From Acidobacteriaceae bacterium (lineage in GTDB: Bacteria > Acidobacteriota > Terriglobia > Terriglobales > Acidobacteriaceae), in contig DAHUXF010000027.1 in the NCBI GenBank assembly GCA_027307295.1, forward strand, positions 1 to 14,755: a stretch of DNA of 14,755 bases, in the 5' to 3' direction. This document shows positions 1-6,789 of this stretch, piece by piece. The translations under genes and the position numbers were made by a program. How positions within the stretch are numbered: position 1 is the first letter of the stretch; each line of letters opens with the position of its first letter. Below the pieces are notes generated by a model. The model searched no databases. It saw only the letters and a program-made list of their open reading frames with translations, and was not told where the DNA came from.

Positions 1-319
1 GTTCAGCGAACCAATCCAGCAACTGGATCAGCTGCAACTGGTCATATAAATCGTGCTCGAACCATAAGACCACTTCCTCTTGTTTGCGGAAGTCTTCAAG
101 AGCGCGGTCGCGGGCCGTAAACCTGGCGCGGACTTTTTCATAGTTGTCCCAGCCAAATTCCGCCAGAGCGTGCGCCCGCACATCAGAAAGTTCGTCCAGT
201 GTGGCAGTCCGTGGGACTGGGCCATCGTGCAGCACGTCCAGCCATGAAAGATAAGACCCAGGAAATCTGACCTGCCGGAACGTTCCGGTCACAGATTCGC
301 CATTGGTGATGTGCAGCAC
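1..319 (-). CDS. DUF1835 domain protein, N-terminal part (cut by window edge)
   Basis: The minus strand is open from a GTG at 319-317 to the window edge, giving about 106 residues that begin LHITNGESVTGTFRQ and include DVLHDGPVP and a block reading VVLWFEHDLYDQLQLIQLLDWF. These blocks match what I know of the DUF1835 family, whose biochemical role is not established. Two in-frame stops (TGA, TAG) lie 12-15 nt upstream of the GTG, so the start cannot be further upstream, and the conserved LHITNG block begins right at it, which supports this start. I see no good ribosome binding site before it. The gene is divergent from trpG with about 100 nt between them. The C-terminal part lies outside the window, so total length and any second domain are unknown. 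Confidence 0.8.
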   Translation of the reverse strand, partial: MLHITNGESVTGTFRQVRFPGSYLSWLDVLHDGPVPRTATLDELSDVRAHALAEFGWDNYEKVRARFTARDRALEDFRKQEEVVLWFEHDLYDQLQLIQLLDWFAE

Positions 320-396
320 AGGAAAACGCTATCACAAATATTTCTTTGTGGCTGGCACCATGAAGCTCCTGCTGGTTTCATCCTGGCATTCTTAGC

Positions 397-412
397 TACA
401 CTGTTAACAGGA
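397..412 (+). promoter_or_regulatory. trpG: Possible -10, palindrome and RBS before trpG
   Basis: TACACT at 397-402 resembles a -10 box (4/6). It runs into a perfect 10-bp palindrome CTGTTAACAG (401-410), followed by AGGA (409-412), 7 nt before the ATG. No good -35 is visible at 16-18 nt. The palindrome sits where a repressor could block transcription, but that is inference. Confidence 0.3.
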
Positions 413-419
413 TTGCCAA

Positions 420-995
420 ATGGTCTTTGTTCTCGACAATTACGATTCGTTTACCTACAACCTGGTCCAGTATCTGGGTGAACTGGGACAAAAAGTGGAA
501 GTGCGCCGGAATGACCAGGTAACGTCTGCGGACATTGATGCCATGCAGCCGGACCATATTGTGATTTCGCCCGGTCCATGCACGCCGCAGAAAGCGGGCA
601 TCAGCATTGACCTGATCAGGTATTTCGCAGGGAAGCGGCCCTTGTTGGGAGTGTGCCTGGGACATCAGGCCATTGGCGCGGCCTTTGGCGCGAATGTCGT
701 GCGCGCCCGCCAGGTCATGCATGGCAAGGTCAGCCAGATTCAGCATGACGGCAAGACAGTTTTTCACAACGCTCCTCAGCCGATGACGGCGACCCGGTAT
801 CACTCTCTCATTGTGGCCGAGGACGGCTTACCACCCGAGTTGGAAATCAGCGCTGAGACCTGCGAAGCCGATGGGACAAGGGTCATCATGGGGTTGCGCC
901 ACCGCCATTTTCCACTTGAGGGAGTGCAGTTCCATCCGGAGAGCGTATTGACGGATTCAGGCCGCTTGCTGCTAAAGAACTTCCTGGAACTGTGA
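420..995 (+). CDS. trpG: Anthranilate synthase component II (glutamine amidotransferase)
   Basis: This 191-residue protein is a class-I glutamine amidotransferase. It releases ammonia from glutamine for the TrpE subunit, which makes anthranilate from chorismate in tryptophan synthesis (cytoplasm). The opening VFVLDNYDSFTYNLVQYL is typical of TrpG/PabA. The oxyanion-hole region SPGPCTP is at 50-56, the nucleophile Cys79 is in GVCLGHQ, and the His172/Glu174 pair is in FHPES, so the full triad is present. The length is normal for the family. The start is supported by AGGA 7 nt upstream. No trpE or other trp gene is next to it; the following gene encodes a PilZ protein. In many bacteria one TrpG/PabA protein serves both anthranilate and aminodeoxychorismate synthases, so the folate role (pabA) cannot be excluded by sequence. 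Confidence 0.93.
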   Translation: MVFVLDNYDSFTYNLVQYLGELGQKVEVRRNDQVTSADIDAMQPDHIVISPGPCTPQKAGISIDLIRYFAGKRPLLGVCLGHQAIGAAFGANVVRARQVMHGKVSQIQHDGKTVFHNAPQPMTATRYHSLIVAEDGLPPELEISAETCEADGTRVIMGLRHRHFPLEGVQFHPESVLTDSGRLLLKNFLEL

Positions 996-1036
996 CTGGC
1001 AGCGGAAATCGCGGCCCCGGTTTCAGGAATATTCCG

Positions 1037-1064
1037 TTTAAATTTTCCTTACATAGGCTAGAAT
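1037..1064 (+). promoter_or_regulatory. Candidate sigma-70-type promoter for the PilZ gene
   Basis: TTTAAA (1037-1042), 16-nt spacer, TAGAAT (1059-1064; 5/6 to the -10 consensus). The predicted start at about 1071 leaves a leader of about 30 nt before the PilZ ATG. A perfect palindrome GGAATATTCC (1026-1035) lies directly upstream of the -35. The PilZ gene may thus be transcribed separately from trpG. Confidence 0.4.
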
Positions 1065-1099
1065 CAGGGCAAACGGCTACTTACCTGGAGGCCAAGCCC

Positions 1100-1423
1100 A
1101 TGGCGCAGCCGAAGCAGGAAAAACGCTCAACGCGGCGGTTTTCGCTGGAGTTACCGATTTCTGTGAAGTTCCTGGGCCAGGAAAAACTGGACCTTGCCGG
1201 TCGCACGCGTGACGTCAGTTCGCGCGGCGTATTCATGTATCTGGAGACGGACATCACAAGCGGCGCGCCGATTGAATTTGTGATGACCTTGCCACCGGAG
1301 GTCACTTTGGCCGACGCCATTCGCGTGCGCTGTACAGGAAAAGTTCTGCGGGTAGATAAAGCGGGACAACAACAGGGCGTGGCAATCAGCATTGAAAAGT
1401 ACGATTTTGTAGGCGAGGAGTAA
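1100..1423 (+). CDS. Single-domain PilZ protein (probable c-di-GMP receptor)
   Basis: The 107-residue product consists almost only of a PilZ domain, a beta-barrel that binds cyclic di-GMP and passes the signal to a partner. The arginine-rich N-terminal motif reads KRSTRRFSLELP (about residues 8-19) and the second binding motif reads RDVSSRGVF (about 37-45), fitting the family RxxxR and [D/N]xSxxG signatures. No other domain, signal peptide or membrane segment is visible, so it probably acts through protein contacts in the cytoplasm. The ATG at 1100 is chosen because GGAGG lies 8 nt upstream at 1087-1091; the frame stays open back to a GTG at 992, but that extension overlaps the trpG stop and contains the predicted promoter. 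A GGDEF enzyme is encoded about 6 kb away. The target is unknown. Confidence 0.85.
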   Translation: MAQPKQEKRSTRRFSLELPISVKFLGQEKLDLAGRTRDVSSRGVFMYLETDITSGAPIEFVMTLPPEVTLADAIRVRCTGKVLRVDKAGQQQGVAISIEKYDFVGEE

Positions 1424-1435
1424 GCTGCTCTGCGA

Positions 1436-2449
1436 ATGCTTTCGTCAGCCATTTTAAGGGCCGGAATTCTGGCGTGTGGGGCTGCTGCCGTACCCTTGAT
1501 CAGCGTCCCTGCTCCTGCCCAGGGCCCGCTGCCATTAGGTGAGTTGTTCGCCTCCGACACCAGTGGACAGAAATCAATGCAACTGGCCGGCTCCGGCATG
1601 GCCGTGGTCTCCGGTTCAGACCTCTCCGCCGGAATTGCGCCTGCTACGCTTCGCCTGTTCCGTGGCGGCCAGGTGCGTATATGCCCGCGCAGCGGGTTGA
1701 ATGTAAGTGCCGCAGGTTCAGGAATCGTGCTGGCCACCGGCGCGGGTGCGGTAGAGATTGACTACCAGCTTACCCAGCAGGCAGCAGACGTGCTGATAAC
1801 CCCTGATCTCAATGTAATGATGGTTGGGCCTGGCGTCTTCCACTTTGCTCTGGGCGTGAGCAGAAATGGTGACACATGCGTAAAGCCTTTGCCAGGAAAC
1901 ACAACTGAGATCGGACTTTCTGAACTTCTTGGGACAGACACATACAAAGTCCCACCCGATGAAGCCATTCTATTTGCCGGCGGTAAACTTGCCGCCAGGA
2001 GTCCTCTGAGCAGGGATTGTGGTTGTCCGCCGGTTGTTCCGGCGATGAAGGTTGAGACAGCTCCAGTACCCACACCGCCGGCAGAGAAACCAGCGACCGT
2101 GACTGCAGCGGAAGCCACAGGTATTCCCAGCAATGAGCCTGACGCGGCTCCGCCCACAGACCGGTCTGGGCAGTTGCATGTGCAGGTGGATACGCCTTTT
2201 GTCTTCAGCGGGCGCACCGGGGTAGCGCCATATTCAGTTGCCAGGCTGCAATTTTCCTCATTGCCAAACGTCTTTTTTCTGCAAGAAAAGATAGACCCGA
2301 TCGTTCTTCAGGAAGAGGCAGCAGAAGTGTCTTTACCGGCGCAGAAAACCCAGACGGGAGATGCGCCGAAAGCAGATGCGCCGAAAAAGGTAAAAAAGGG
2401 CTTTTTCGGCAGAGTTAAGGGCTTTTTTGGTTCACTGTTTCACCGGTAA
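1436..2449 (+). CDS. Secreted FecR-like protein with basic/aromatic C-terminal tail
   Basis: A 337-residue exported protein. The N-terminus (about 1-29) is a Sec-type signal peptide ending near VPAPA; an ILAC at 11-14 resembles a lipobox but sits very early. Residues about 50-190 show the alternating beta pattern of FecR-like domains: a block around LFRGGQVRICPRSG, then VLATGAGAVEIDY, ITPDLNVMMVGPGVFHFALG and GDTCVKPLPG. A Pro/Ala/Thr-rich linker follows (about 205-245), then a short domain and a lysine-rich tail in which GFFGRVKGFFGSLF repeats GFFG. FecR proteins classically sense TonB-dependent transport, and a TonB gene follows 100 nt downstream, but most FecR-like proteins in this kind of bacterium have no known role. 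The start is only moderately sure: the nearest GAGGAG is 15 nt upstream, in the end of pilZ. Cell location and function are inferred. Confidence 0.7.
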   Translation: MLSSAILRAGILACGAAAVPLISVPAPAQGPLPLGELFASDTSGQKSMQLAGSGMAVVSGSDLSAGIAPATLRLFRGGQVRICPRSGLNVSAAGSGIVLATGAGAVEIDYQLTQQAADVLITPDLNVMMVGPGVFHFALGVSRNGDTCVKPLPGNTTEIGLSELLGTDTYKVPPDEAILFAGGKLAARSPLSRDCGCPPVVPAMKVETAPVPTPPAEKPATVTAAEATGIPSNEPDAAPPTDRSGQLHVQVDTPFVFSGRTGVAPYSVARLQFSSLPNVFFLQEKIDPIVLQEEAAEVSLPAQKTQTGDAPKADAPKKVKKGFFGRVKGFFGSLFHR

Positions 2450-2453
2450 ACTA

Positions 2454-2481
2454 TTGCGATTCAGCAGGATTTAGGTACACT
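2454..2481 (+). promoter_or_regulatory. Candidate promoter for tonB
   Basis: TTGCGA (2454-2459), 16-nt spacer, TACACT (2476-2481); each box matches its consensus at 4/6. It lies in the 100-nt gap before the TonB gene, giving a leader of about 60 nt. Plausible but not strong. Confidence 0.35.
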
Positions 2482-2549
2482 AACTTTAGTCCCGGCACCA
2501 TCGTGAAACTTTTGCCGCTGCGTGACGTCTATACTGGATAAGCTTTTTT

Positions 2550-3452
2550 ATGTCTCCGCTCGACTCTAAATCGCAACCGAAGCCAGAAACACCGGAAGCT
2601 GGCGGTCAACCGTCCAGTGAACAGTCCGTGGTGAAATTCGCCAAGGACCAGCAGACGAATGGAACTGTTATGCCTACTCTGCTGGGCGTGGGATATGGAA
2701 CGTATCAGGTCAGGCCGGAAAACTTTCTCTTGTCTGCTGTAACGCACACAGCGGCGATAGCCTTGATGCTTTGGCTGTTGCATATGACGGTCCCAACCAA
2801 GATCATTCCTATTTCCGGCAACCCAGTTGAACTGACGTCCTATGTTCCCGCGAAAATAGGCAAAGGCGGACCCAGCGGCGGCGGTGGTGGCGATGCCAGC
2901 AAGCTTAAAGCTTCTACAGGAGCGCCTCCGAAAGCAGCCAAACAGCAATTTACGCCGCCTACAGTGTTCCCACAGCAGAAGAGCAAGCTGATGATGGAAC
3001 CTACGGTGGTGGCCGACCTGAAGATACCGCAGACCAATCAGATTGGTGATCCTCTGTCAAAACTCATGACGCCTTCAAACGGCATCGCCGTGGGCAGCGG
3101 GATCGGCAGCGGTGATGGCGGTGGTGTAGGCTCTGGACATGGCGGCCCGGGTGTGGGCTCCGGCATCTTCCATGTGGGCGCCGGCGTGAGCGCTCCCCGT
3201 CCTATTTACACGCCTGAACCGGAATTCTCAGAAGAGGCGCGCAAAGCGAAATACCAGGGCGTGGTGGTGCTGGATATTGTTGTGGGCACCGATGGCCGGG
3301 TACACAACCAGCGTGTCGTTCGCTCCCTGGGCATGGGGCTGGATGAGAAAGCGCTGGAAGGCGTGAAGGTCTGGAAGTTTGATCCATCCAAAAAAGATGG
3401 TCGCCCCGTGGCTGTTGAAATGCAAATTGAAGTGGCCTTCAACCTCTACTAA
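2550..3452 (+). CDS. TonB-family energy transducer
   Basis: A 300-residue inner-membrane protein that would couple proton-motive force (through ExbB/ExbD) to TonB-dependent outer-membrane receptors. It has a cytoplasmic N-terminus of about 58 residues, one membrane helix at about 59-80 (FLLSAVTHTAAIALMLWLLH, including a His as in the TonB SxxxH motif), a long periplasmic linker and a TonB C-terminal domain at about 218-300 (PIYTPEPEFSEEARKAKYQG, then VVGTDGRV and WKFDP). The linker is not the usual Pro/Lys stretch: it contains a Gly/Ser run at about 181-205 and poly-Gly at 107-114. exbB/exbD and a receptor gene are not in the window. Only a weak ribosome-binding site precedes the ATG; a later Met (41) would still keep the helix. 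The family call is firm; the substrate is unknown. Confidence 0.88.
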   Translation: MSPLDSKSQPKPETPEAGGQPSSEQSVVKFAKDQQTNGTVMPTLLGVGYGTYQVRPENFLLSAVTHTAAIALMLWLLHMTVPTKIIPISGNPVELTSYVPAKIGKGGPSGGGGGDASKLKASTGAPPKAAKQQFTPPTVFPQQKSKLMMEPTVVADLKIPQTNQIGDPLSKLMTPSNGIAVGSGIGSGDGGGVGSGHGGPGVGSGIFHVGAGVSAPRPIYTPEPEFSEEARKAKYQGVVVLDIVVGTDGRVHNQRVVRSLGMGLDEKALEGVKVWKFDPSKKDGRPVAVEMQIEVAFNLY

Positions 3453-3468
3453 CCATTTTTACGAAAAC

Positions 3469-3506
3469 AAAAAGGAGATGCGCATTGCATCTCCTTTTAT
3501 TTTTTC
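3469..3506. terminator. Bidirectional intrinsic terminator between tonB and dksA-like gene
   Basis: A perfect 12-bp stem (AAAAGGAGATGC at 3470-3481 pairing with GCATCTCCTTTT at 3487-3498, 5-nt loop) is followed on the plus strand by a T-rich run to 3506 and on the minus strand by TTTTTGTTTT. It lies between two convergent stop codons (3452 and 3522), so it can serve both genes. Confidence 0.9.
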
Positions 3507-3521
3507 AGATGTGGAAGCTTA

Positions 3522-3890
3522 CTACTCGCGGGCTTCTTCTAATTGTCCATTCTCCAGTTTCTCCTGGCACCCAATGCAGTAGCGCGTCCATGGAACTGCT
3601 TCCAGTCTTTTGGCGTTGATTTCGCTGCCGCAGTTCACGCATTCGCCAAACTCACCTTCACGAATGCGCTGCAACGCTGTCTCAACCATGTGGAGCAACT
3701 GACGATCATTGTTGCTCTGGGAAAACAGAAATTCTTTGGTGTACGAGCTGGCCGCGCGGTCTGCAATGTCCTGCGCTGAGTCCTGGTCCGCAATGCGTCC
3801 GTCCTCTTCCGTTCTGCTCACGGTCTTGCGCAGGGTTTGCTGCCGCTCTTCCAGCCTCTTTTTAAAGGTGTCAAGCTTCTTCTTGTCCAT
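3522..3890 (-). CDS. DksA/TraR-family zinc-finger RNA polymerase-binding protein
   Basis: A 122-residue protein with a charged N-terminal coiled coil (about 3-75) and a four-Cys zinc finger (Cys84, Cys87, Cys105, Cys108; CVNCG...YCIGC). The coiled-coil tip carries DIADRA, with Asp41, Asp44 and Ala46 matching the DxxDxA motif that DksA uses in the RNA polymerase secondary channel. By family it modulates initiation, for example at stringent-response promoters together with ppGpp; its actual targets here are unknown. The start at 3890 (MDKKKLD) is chosen because AGGA lies just upstream (short, 3-nt spacing) and because a good promoter (3910-3938) lies inside the longer open frame; an ATG at 3923 and a TTG at 3938 are alternatives. 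It stands alone, convergent with tonB, and ends at the shared terminator. Confidence 0.88.
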   Translation of the reverse strand: MDKKKLDTFKKRLEERQQTLRKTVSRTEEDGRIADQDSAQDIADRAASSYTKEFLFSQSNNDRQLLHMVETALQRIREGEFGECVNCGSEINAKRLEAVPWTRYCIGCQEKLENGQLEEARE

Positions 3891-3909
3891 GTGTCCTGAT
3901 AAATTATCA

Positions 3910-3938
3910 ATCTTAGCCGCCATAAGTGTACCCGTCAA
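3910..3938 (-). promoter_or_regulatory. Sigma-70-type promoter for the dksA-like gene
   Basis: On the minus strand: TTGACG (3938-3933, 5/6), exact 17-nt spacer, TAAGAT (3915-3910, 4/6). The predicted start lies near 3903, giving a leader of roughly 13 nt that contains the AGGA site before the ATG at 3890. The overlapping GATAAT is a possible alternative -10. Confidence 0.55.
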
Positions 3939-4005
3939 ATACGCAGGAACCAGTTAGATGCTGGCCACCGGCCAATCGTCACCAAGAAAAGCAAGATTCC
4001 CAGAA

Positions 4006-4029
4006 GTAAAAAGCGGCCCGAAGGCCGCT
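4006..4029 (-). terminator. Minus-strand intrinsic terminator with UUCG loop
   Basis: On the minus strand a 7-bp GC-rich stem (AGCGGCC/GGCCGCT, 4029-4012) with a TTCG tetraloop is followed at once by TTTTT. On the plus strand no T-run follows, so it works in one direction only. It ends transcripts coming from the activator gene, whose stop is about 340 nt upstream, or a transcript starting in that gap. Confidence 0.8.
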
Positions 4030-4366
4030 CCATTTAAAGAGGCGAAAGGGGAAGGGAAAATCTCTCAGGGAAGGCGATACTAGATGAAGTCTTGGCTTAC
4101 GCCAGGACAATGTAGTTTGGTGAAGTCTAAGACTCTGTAAAGGGTTGAAGTCATTTTGATTTTTCGCGGCCTCTTTGTATTTGTTTGCTTTATGTAAAGC
4201 AACTCAGAAACCAAATGACTGCATTTGGCGGCCCGGAAAAGATCAGATTAATTTATATGGTTACTTTTCAATCAGTTAGGATGAGTCTTGCTCTGCTTTT
4301 CTCATCTGGGCCATAAGCCACGGCAAAGTAAACAGGCCTCTCACGTATGGAATAAGTGTGCCAACT
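4030..4366 (-). other. Gene-free 337-nt region with dyads and repeats; possible 3' UTR or small RNA
   Basis: No convincing reading frame on either strand (longest noted: 33 codons, plus strand, no good RBS). It holds two perfect dyads, TTGCTTTA-TG-TAAAGCAA (4185-4202) and CCAAATG-ACTG-CATTTGG (4211-4228), a hairpin 4089-4108 (8 bp with one G-U on the plus strand) and three copies of TGAAGTC (4085, 4121, 4146). On the minus strand it starts with a weak sigma-54-like element (4348-4363) and ends at a strong terminator (4006-4029). A small RNA or a long 3' untranslated region would both fit; this is inference. Confidence 0.35.
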
Positions 4367-5831
4367 TTAAGCCTCTTCATGCTTTTGTTGTCCCTTGGTT
4401 TGCTCTTCCATGGCTTTAAGTTTATTGAGCAGAGCCTTGTAGCTGATCTTTAATATCTTAGCGGCCTGGCGGCGGTTCCATCGCGTCTGCGCAAGGACAC
4501 GCTCAATCGCCTCGCGCTCCGCTTGCATAGCGGCCCGCTTCCCAATTTCCAGCAAAGAAGGCATTTCCATTTCAGCGCCATTGCCATTCGCGTGGACAGG
4601 AGGCGCCGGGCTTACAGCCGGAGCGATTTCACGTCGTGGTTCTCCAGACAGGGACGACATGATTGGTTTGTGGGTAGATAATTCCCGGATGATTTGCGCC
4701 TCATTGCCAACAATGACGTAGCGCTTCACCATGTTTTCCAGCTCGCGGATGTTTCCCGGCCATGTGTATTCCATCATGCGTGTGATGGCGTACTCGCTGA
4801 ACATGGGGGGCTTCTTGCCGTAGTGCTCGCTGTATTTCTCCAGAAAATATTTGAGGAATACAGGAATCTCTTCACGGCGCTCACGCAGCGGCGGAATATG
4901 AATGGTGACCACGTTAAGGCGGTAGAAAAGGTCTTCGCGGAAAACGCCTTCTTCCACGGCGCGTTCCAGAGGTTTGTTGGTTGCCGCCAGAACGCGGACA
5001 TCTACCTGGACATCGCGTTTGCCGCCCAGCCGGGAAAACTCATGGTCCTGGAGCACGTGCAGAAGCTTGGCCTGCAGCGCAGGATGCATCTCGCTGATTT
5101 CGTCCAGGAAGATGGTGCCGCCATTGGCCTGCTCAAATTTGCCCAGCTTTTGCCGGTTGGCCCCGGTAAAAGCGCCTGCTTCATACCCAAACAGTTCGCT
5201 TTCCAGCAGCTCATGAGGAATGGCGGCGCAGTTCACTTTCACAAAAGGCTTGTCACAGCGTGACGATTCGGAATAGATCATACGCGACAACTTCCTTGCC
5301 GGTGCCGCTTTCGCCGCGAATGAGCACCGTGGCCGTTGTGTCCGCCACCTGCTCAATCGTCATTTTTACTTCCATCATCTTCGGGCTGGTGCCGAACAGC
5401 ATTGTGAAATCGGTCTGGCGACGGACCTGCTCGCGCAGCTGGGTCACTTCGCTGTAAAGACGCTGATTGTCAAGCATTTTGCCGATTCTCAGGTCAAGTT
5501 CCTTGGGATCGATCGGCTTGCTGATGTAATCGTCTGCTCCAAGCTTGGACGCGCGGAAAATTACCTCGGGATCTTTACTGGAGGAAATGATCATGACGGA
5601 AACGGTGGGCTTGATCTGTTTGAGACGCTGCAGAGTTTCCATGCCAGCTTCGCCGTCAATCGTTGTTTCTACCAGGACCAGGACCGGATCAAGCGCGCGA
5701 AACATGCGCAACGCTTCCTGTTCACTGGAGGCAACGGTCACCTCGAAATTGCGCCGGTTAAGGTGGGAGGCGAGGTACCGTGCCATGACCACGTCATCAT
5801 CCACAATCAGAATGCGGGTCTTCTGGTTCAT
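4367..5831 (-). pseudogene. NtrC-type sigma-54 activator, split by a frameshift
   Basis: Receiver - AAA+ - Fis-type helix-turn-helix activator of sigma-54 RNA polymerase, in two frames. The first half starts with ATG at 5831 (GGAG 5 nt upstream) and carries the receiver (about 1-120; Asp11-13, Lys105) and Walker A GESGTGKE (173-180), then runs out of frame and stops at 5253. The second half is in frame from about 5281 (MIYSESSRCDKPFVKVNC) and holds the sigma-54 loop GAFTGA (5176-5159), Walker B TIFLDE, the sensor/arginine region FREDLFYRLN and the C-terminal HTH (NRRQAAKILKISYKALLNKL). Restoring two bases in GCGT at 5285-5282 (as in GCGCGT, Ala-Arg) would give a normal 488-residue protein. 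The phosphorylated Asp is replaced by Glu55. It could be a true pseudogene or a sequencing error; no other damage is visible, so the break is recent or artificial. Confidence 0.88.
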
Positions 5832-5836
5832 TCAAT

Positions 5837-5934
5837 CTCCATGGCAAAAATTTGCCGATCTGATAAAGGAAAGGAACAGTTCAGGACAAGTAGAAACGGT
5901 AAACATTGACTTGACAATGTACCCAGGTATTGTA
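5837..5934 (-). promoter_or_regulatory. Upstream region of the activator gene: RBS, dyads
   Basis: GGAG (5840-5837) is the ribosome-binding site 5 nt before the ATG. Directly upstream is the dyad GGCAAA-AA-TTTGCC (5843-5856). Further up are ACATTG-N6-CAATGT (5903-5920) and a TACAAT (5934-5929, minus strand) that resembles a -10 box but has no good -35. The dyads could be operators, possibly for autoregulation; this is inference. Confidence 0.3.
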
Positions 5935-5989
5935 CTGCGATTCCATTTTCAGGTATTTGGATGCTTAGTGAATCGCAGAAAAGACGACA

Positions 5990-6021
5990 AAAGGACGAAA
6001 AAATGACATTTTTCGTCCTTT
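5990..6021 (-). terminator. Intrinsic terminator downstream of the gvpF-like gene
   Basis: A perfect 13-bp stem (AAAGGACGAAAAA 5990-6002 with TTTTTCGTCCTTT 6009-6021) with a 6-nt loop, T-rich on both sides. It lies 40 nt past the stop of the minus-strand GvpF/L gene, so it most likely ends that transcript and insulates the activator gene. Confidence 0.82.
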
Positions 6022-6060
6022 AATGCTTTTTAAAGAAGCTATTTGTATTCGGGGTGGAAC

Positions 6061-6789
6061 CTAAGACGATCTTTTACCGGAGATGAAGTGATAGGGTGGC
6101 CAGGGACCGCTCATCACCACCTCGATTCCCGGAAGGTGTCGCGTTGCCATTTGATAGCGATTCTGGTATTTCTGCACCTTTTTATGGTCAATCAGGTGGG
6201 CGATATCAATCAGCATGCCGCCGGAGTCGATCTTGCGGCAACAAACATCCTGGTCGAGCGGAGAAAAGATTTTATGGACTTGAACAGAGAGGGCGCGGGC
6301 TTTGGTTTGACGTTCACGCTGCCGGACGGCTTTTTCGCGGAGTTTACTGAGGTATTCACTGCCGACGGTTGCAGGGAGCTCAATTTCTTCCAGCGCTTCC
6401 CGCAAAGAACCGTCTTTGATCAGTAATTTCAAATGCATCTCCGCTTTGCCTTTCAATTTGGTCACATTCTCCGTAAATGCCTTACGGTTGAGCCGGACAG
6501 CGCGGCGCAGCGCGTCATCCGTATCAAATACGGTGCCAAAACGGAACGGCAATACCGTGGTGCGCTTGAAGCATTCGCTGACCACGTGTGCATGCTGGAG
6601 AAGCGCCTTCTGCCCGAGGTCGCCCGTCGGGATATATTCGCTTACCAGTACGGAAAAGTCGCCGCTGGGGTACGCAAATATCTGTGCGTCAGCAATGCCT
6701 TTGAGCCCTTCTACGGGGAGGGGACGACGTGCGCGGATACCACCCTGAACTGCTTGCTGCTCAACGATGCAGTATGCATACCATGCCAT
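6061..6789 (-). CDS. GvpL/GvpF-family protein (stand-alone)
   Basis: A 242-residue protein of the GvpF/GvpL family. Family marks are the opening MAWYAYCIVE, HAHVVSECFKRTTVLPFRFGTVF (about 66-88) and the C-terminal SGPWPPYHF (227-235); a charged helical stretch (about 95-175) separates the two domains. In gas-vesicle producers GvpF/L are accessory proteins that associate with the shell protein GvpA during assembly. Here no gvpA, gvpN or other gas-vesicle gene is nearby, so a gas-vesicle role is not supported and its job is unknown. The start (ATG 6789) has AGGAG 10 nt upstream; that site can pair with CTCC (GGAG-AAG-CTCC, 6803-6793), which might lower translation. Monocistronic: terminator after it, and a divergent gene 510 nt upstream. 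Confidence 0.83.
   Translation of the reverse strand: MAWYAYCIVEQQAVQGGIRARRPLPVEGLKGIADAQIFAYPSGDFSVLVSEYIPTGDLGQKALLQHAHVVSECFKRTTVLPFRFGTVFDTDDALRRAVRLNRKAFTENVTKLKGKAEMHLKLLIKDGSLREALEEIELPATVGSEYLSKLREKAVRQRERQTKARALSVQVHKIFSPLDQDVCCRKIDSGGMLIDIAHLIDHKKVQKYQNRYQMATRHLPGIEVVMSGPWPPYHFISGKRSS

Noticed and set aside
1081..1737. 218-codon minus-strand frame across pilZ and the FecR-like gene
   Set aside because: It is antisense to two well-supported genes and its product is low-complexity Pro/Ala/Arg sequence without family features.
4030..4100. Glycine-riboswitch-like phrase (GAAAGGGG...TCTCTCAGG)
   Set aside because: The 5' pairing partner of TCTCTC is missing and no glycine-related gene follows.
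5906..5940. Plus-strand promoter at TTGACA (5911-5916)
   Set aside because: No -10 at 16-18 nt and no plus-strand gene downstream before the terminator at 5990.
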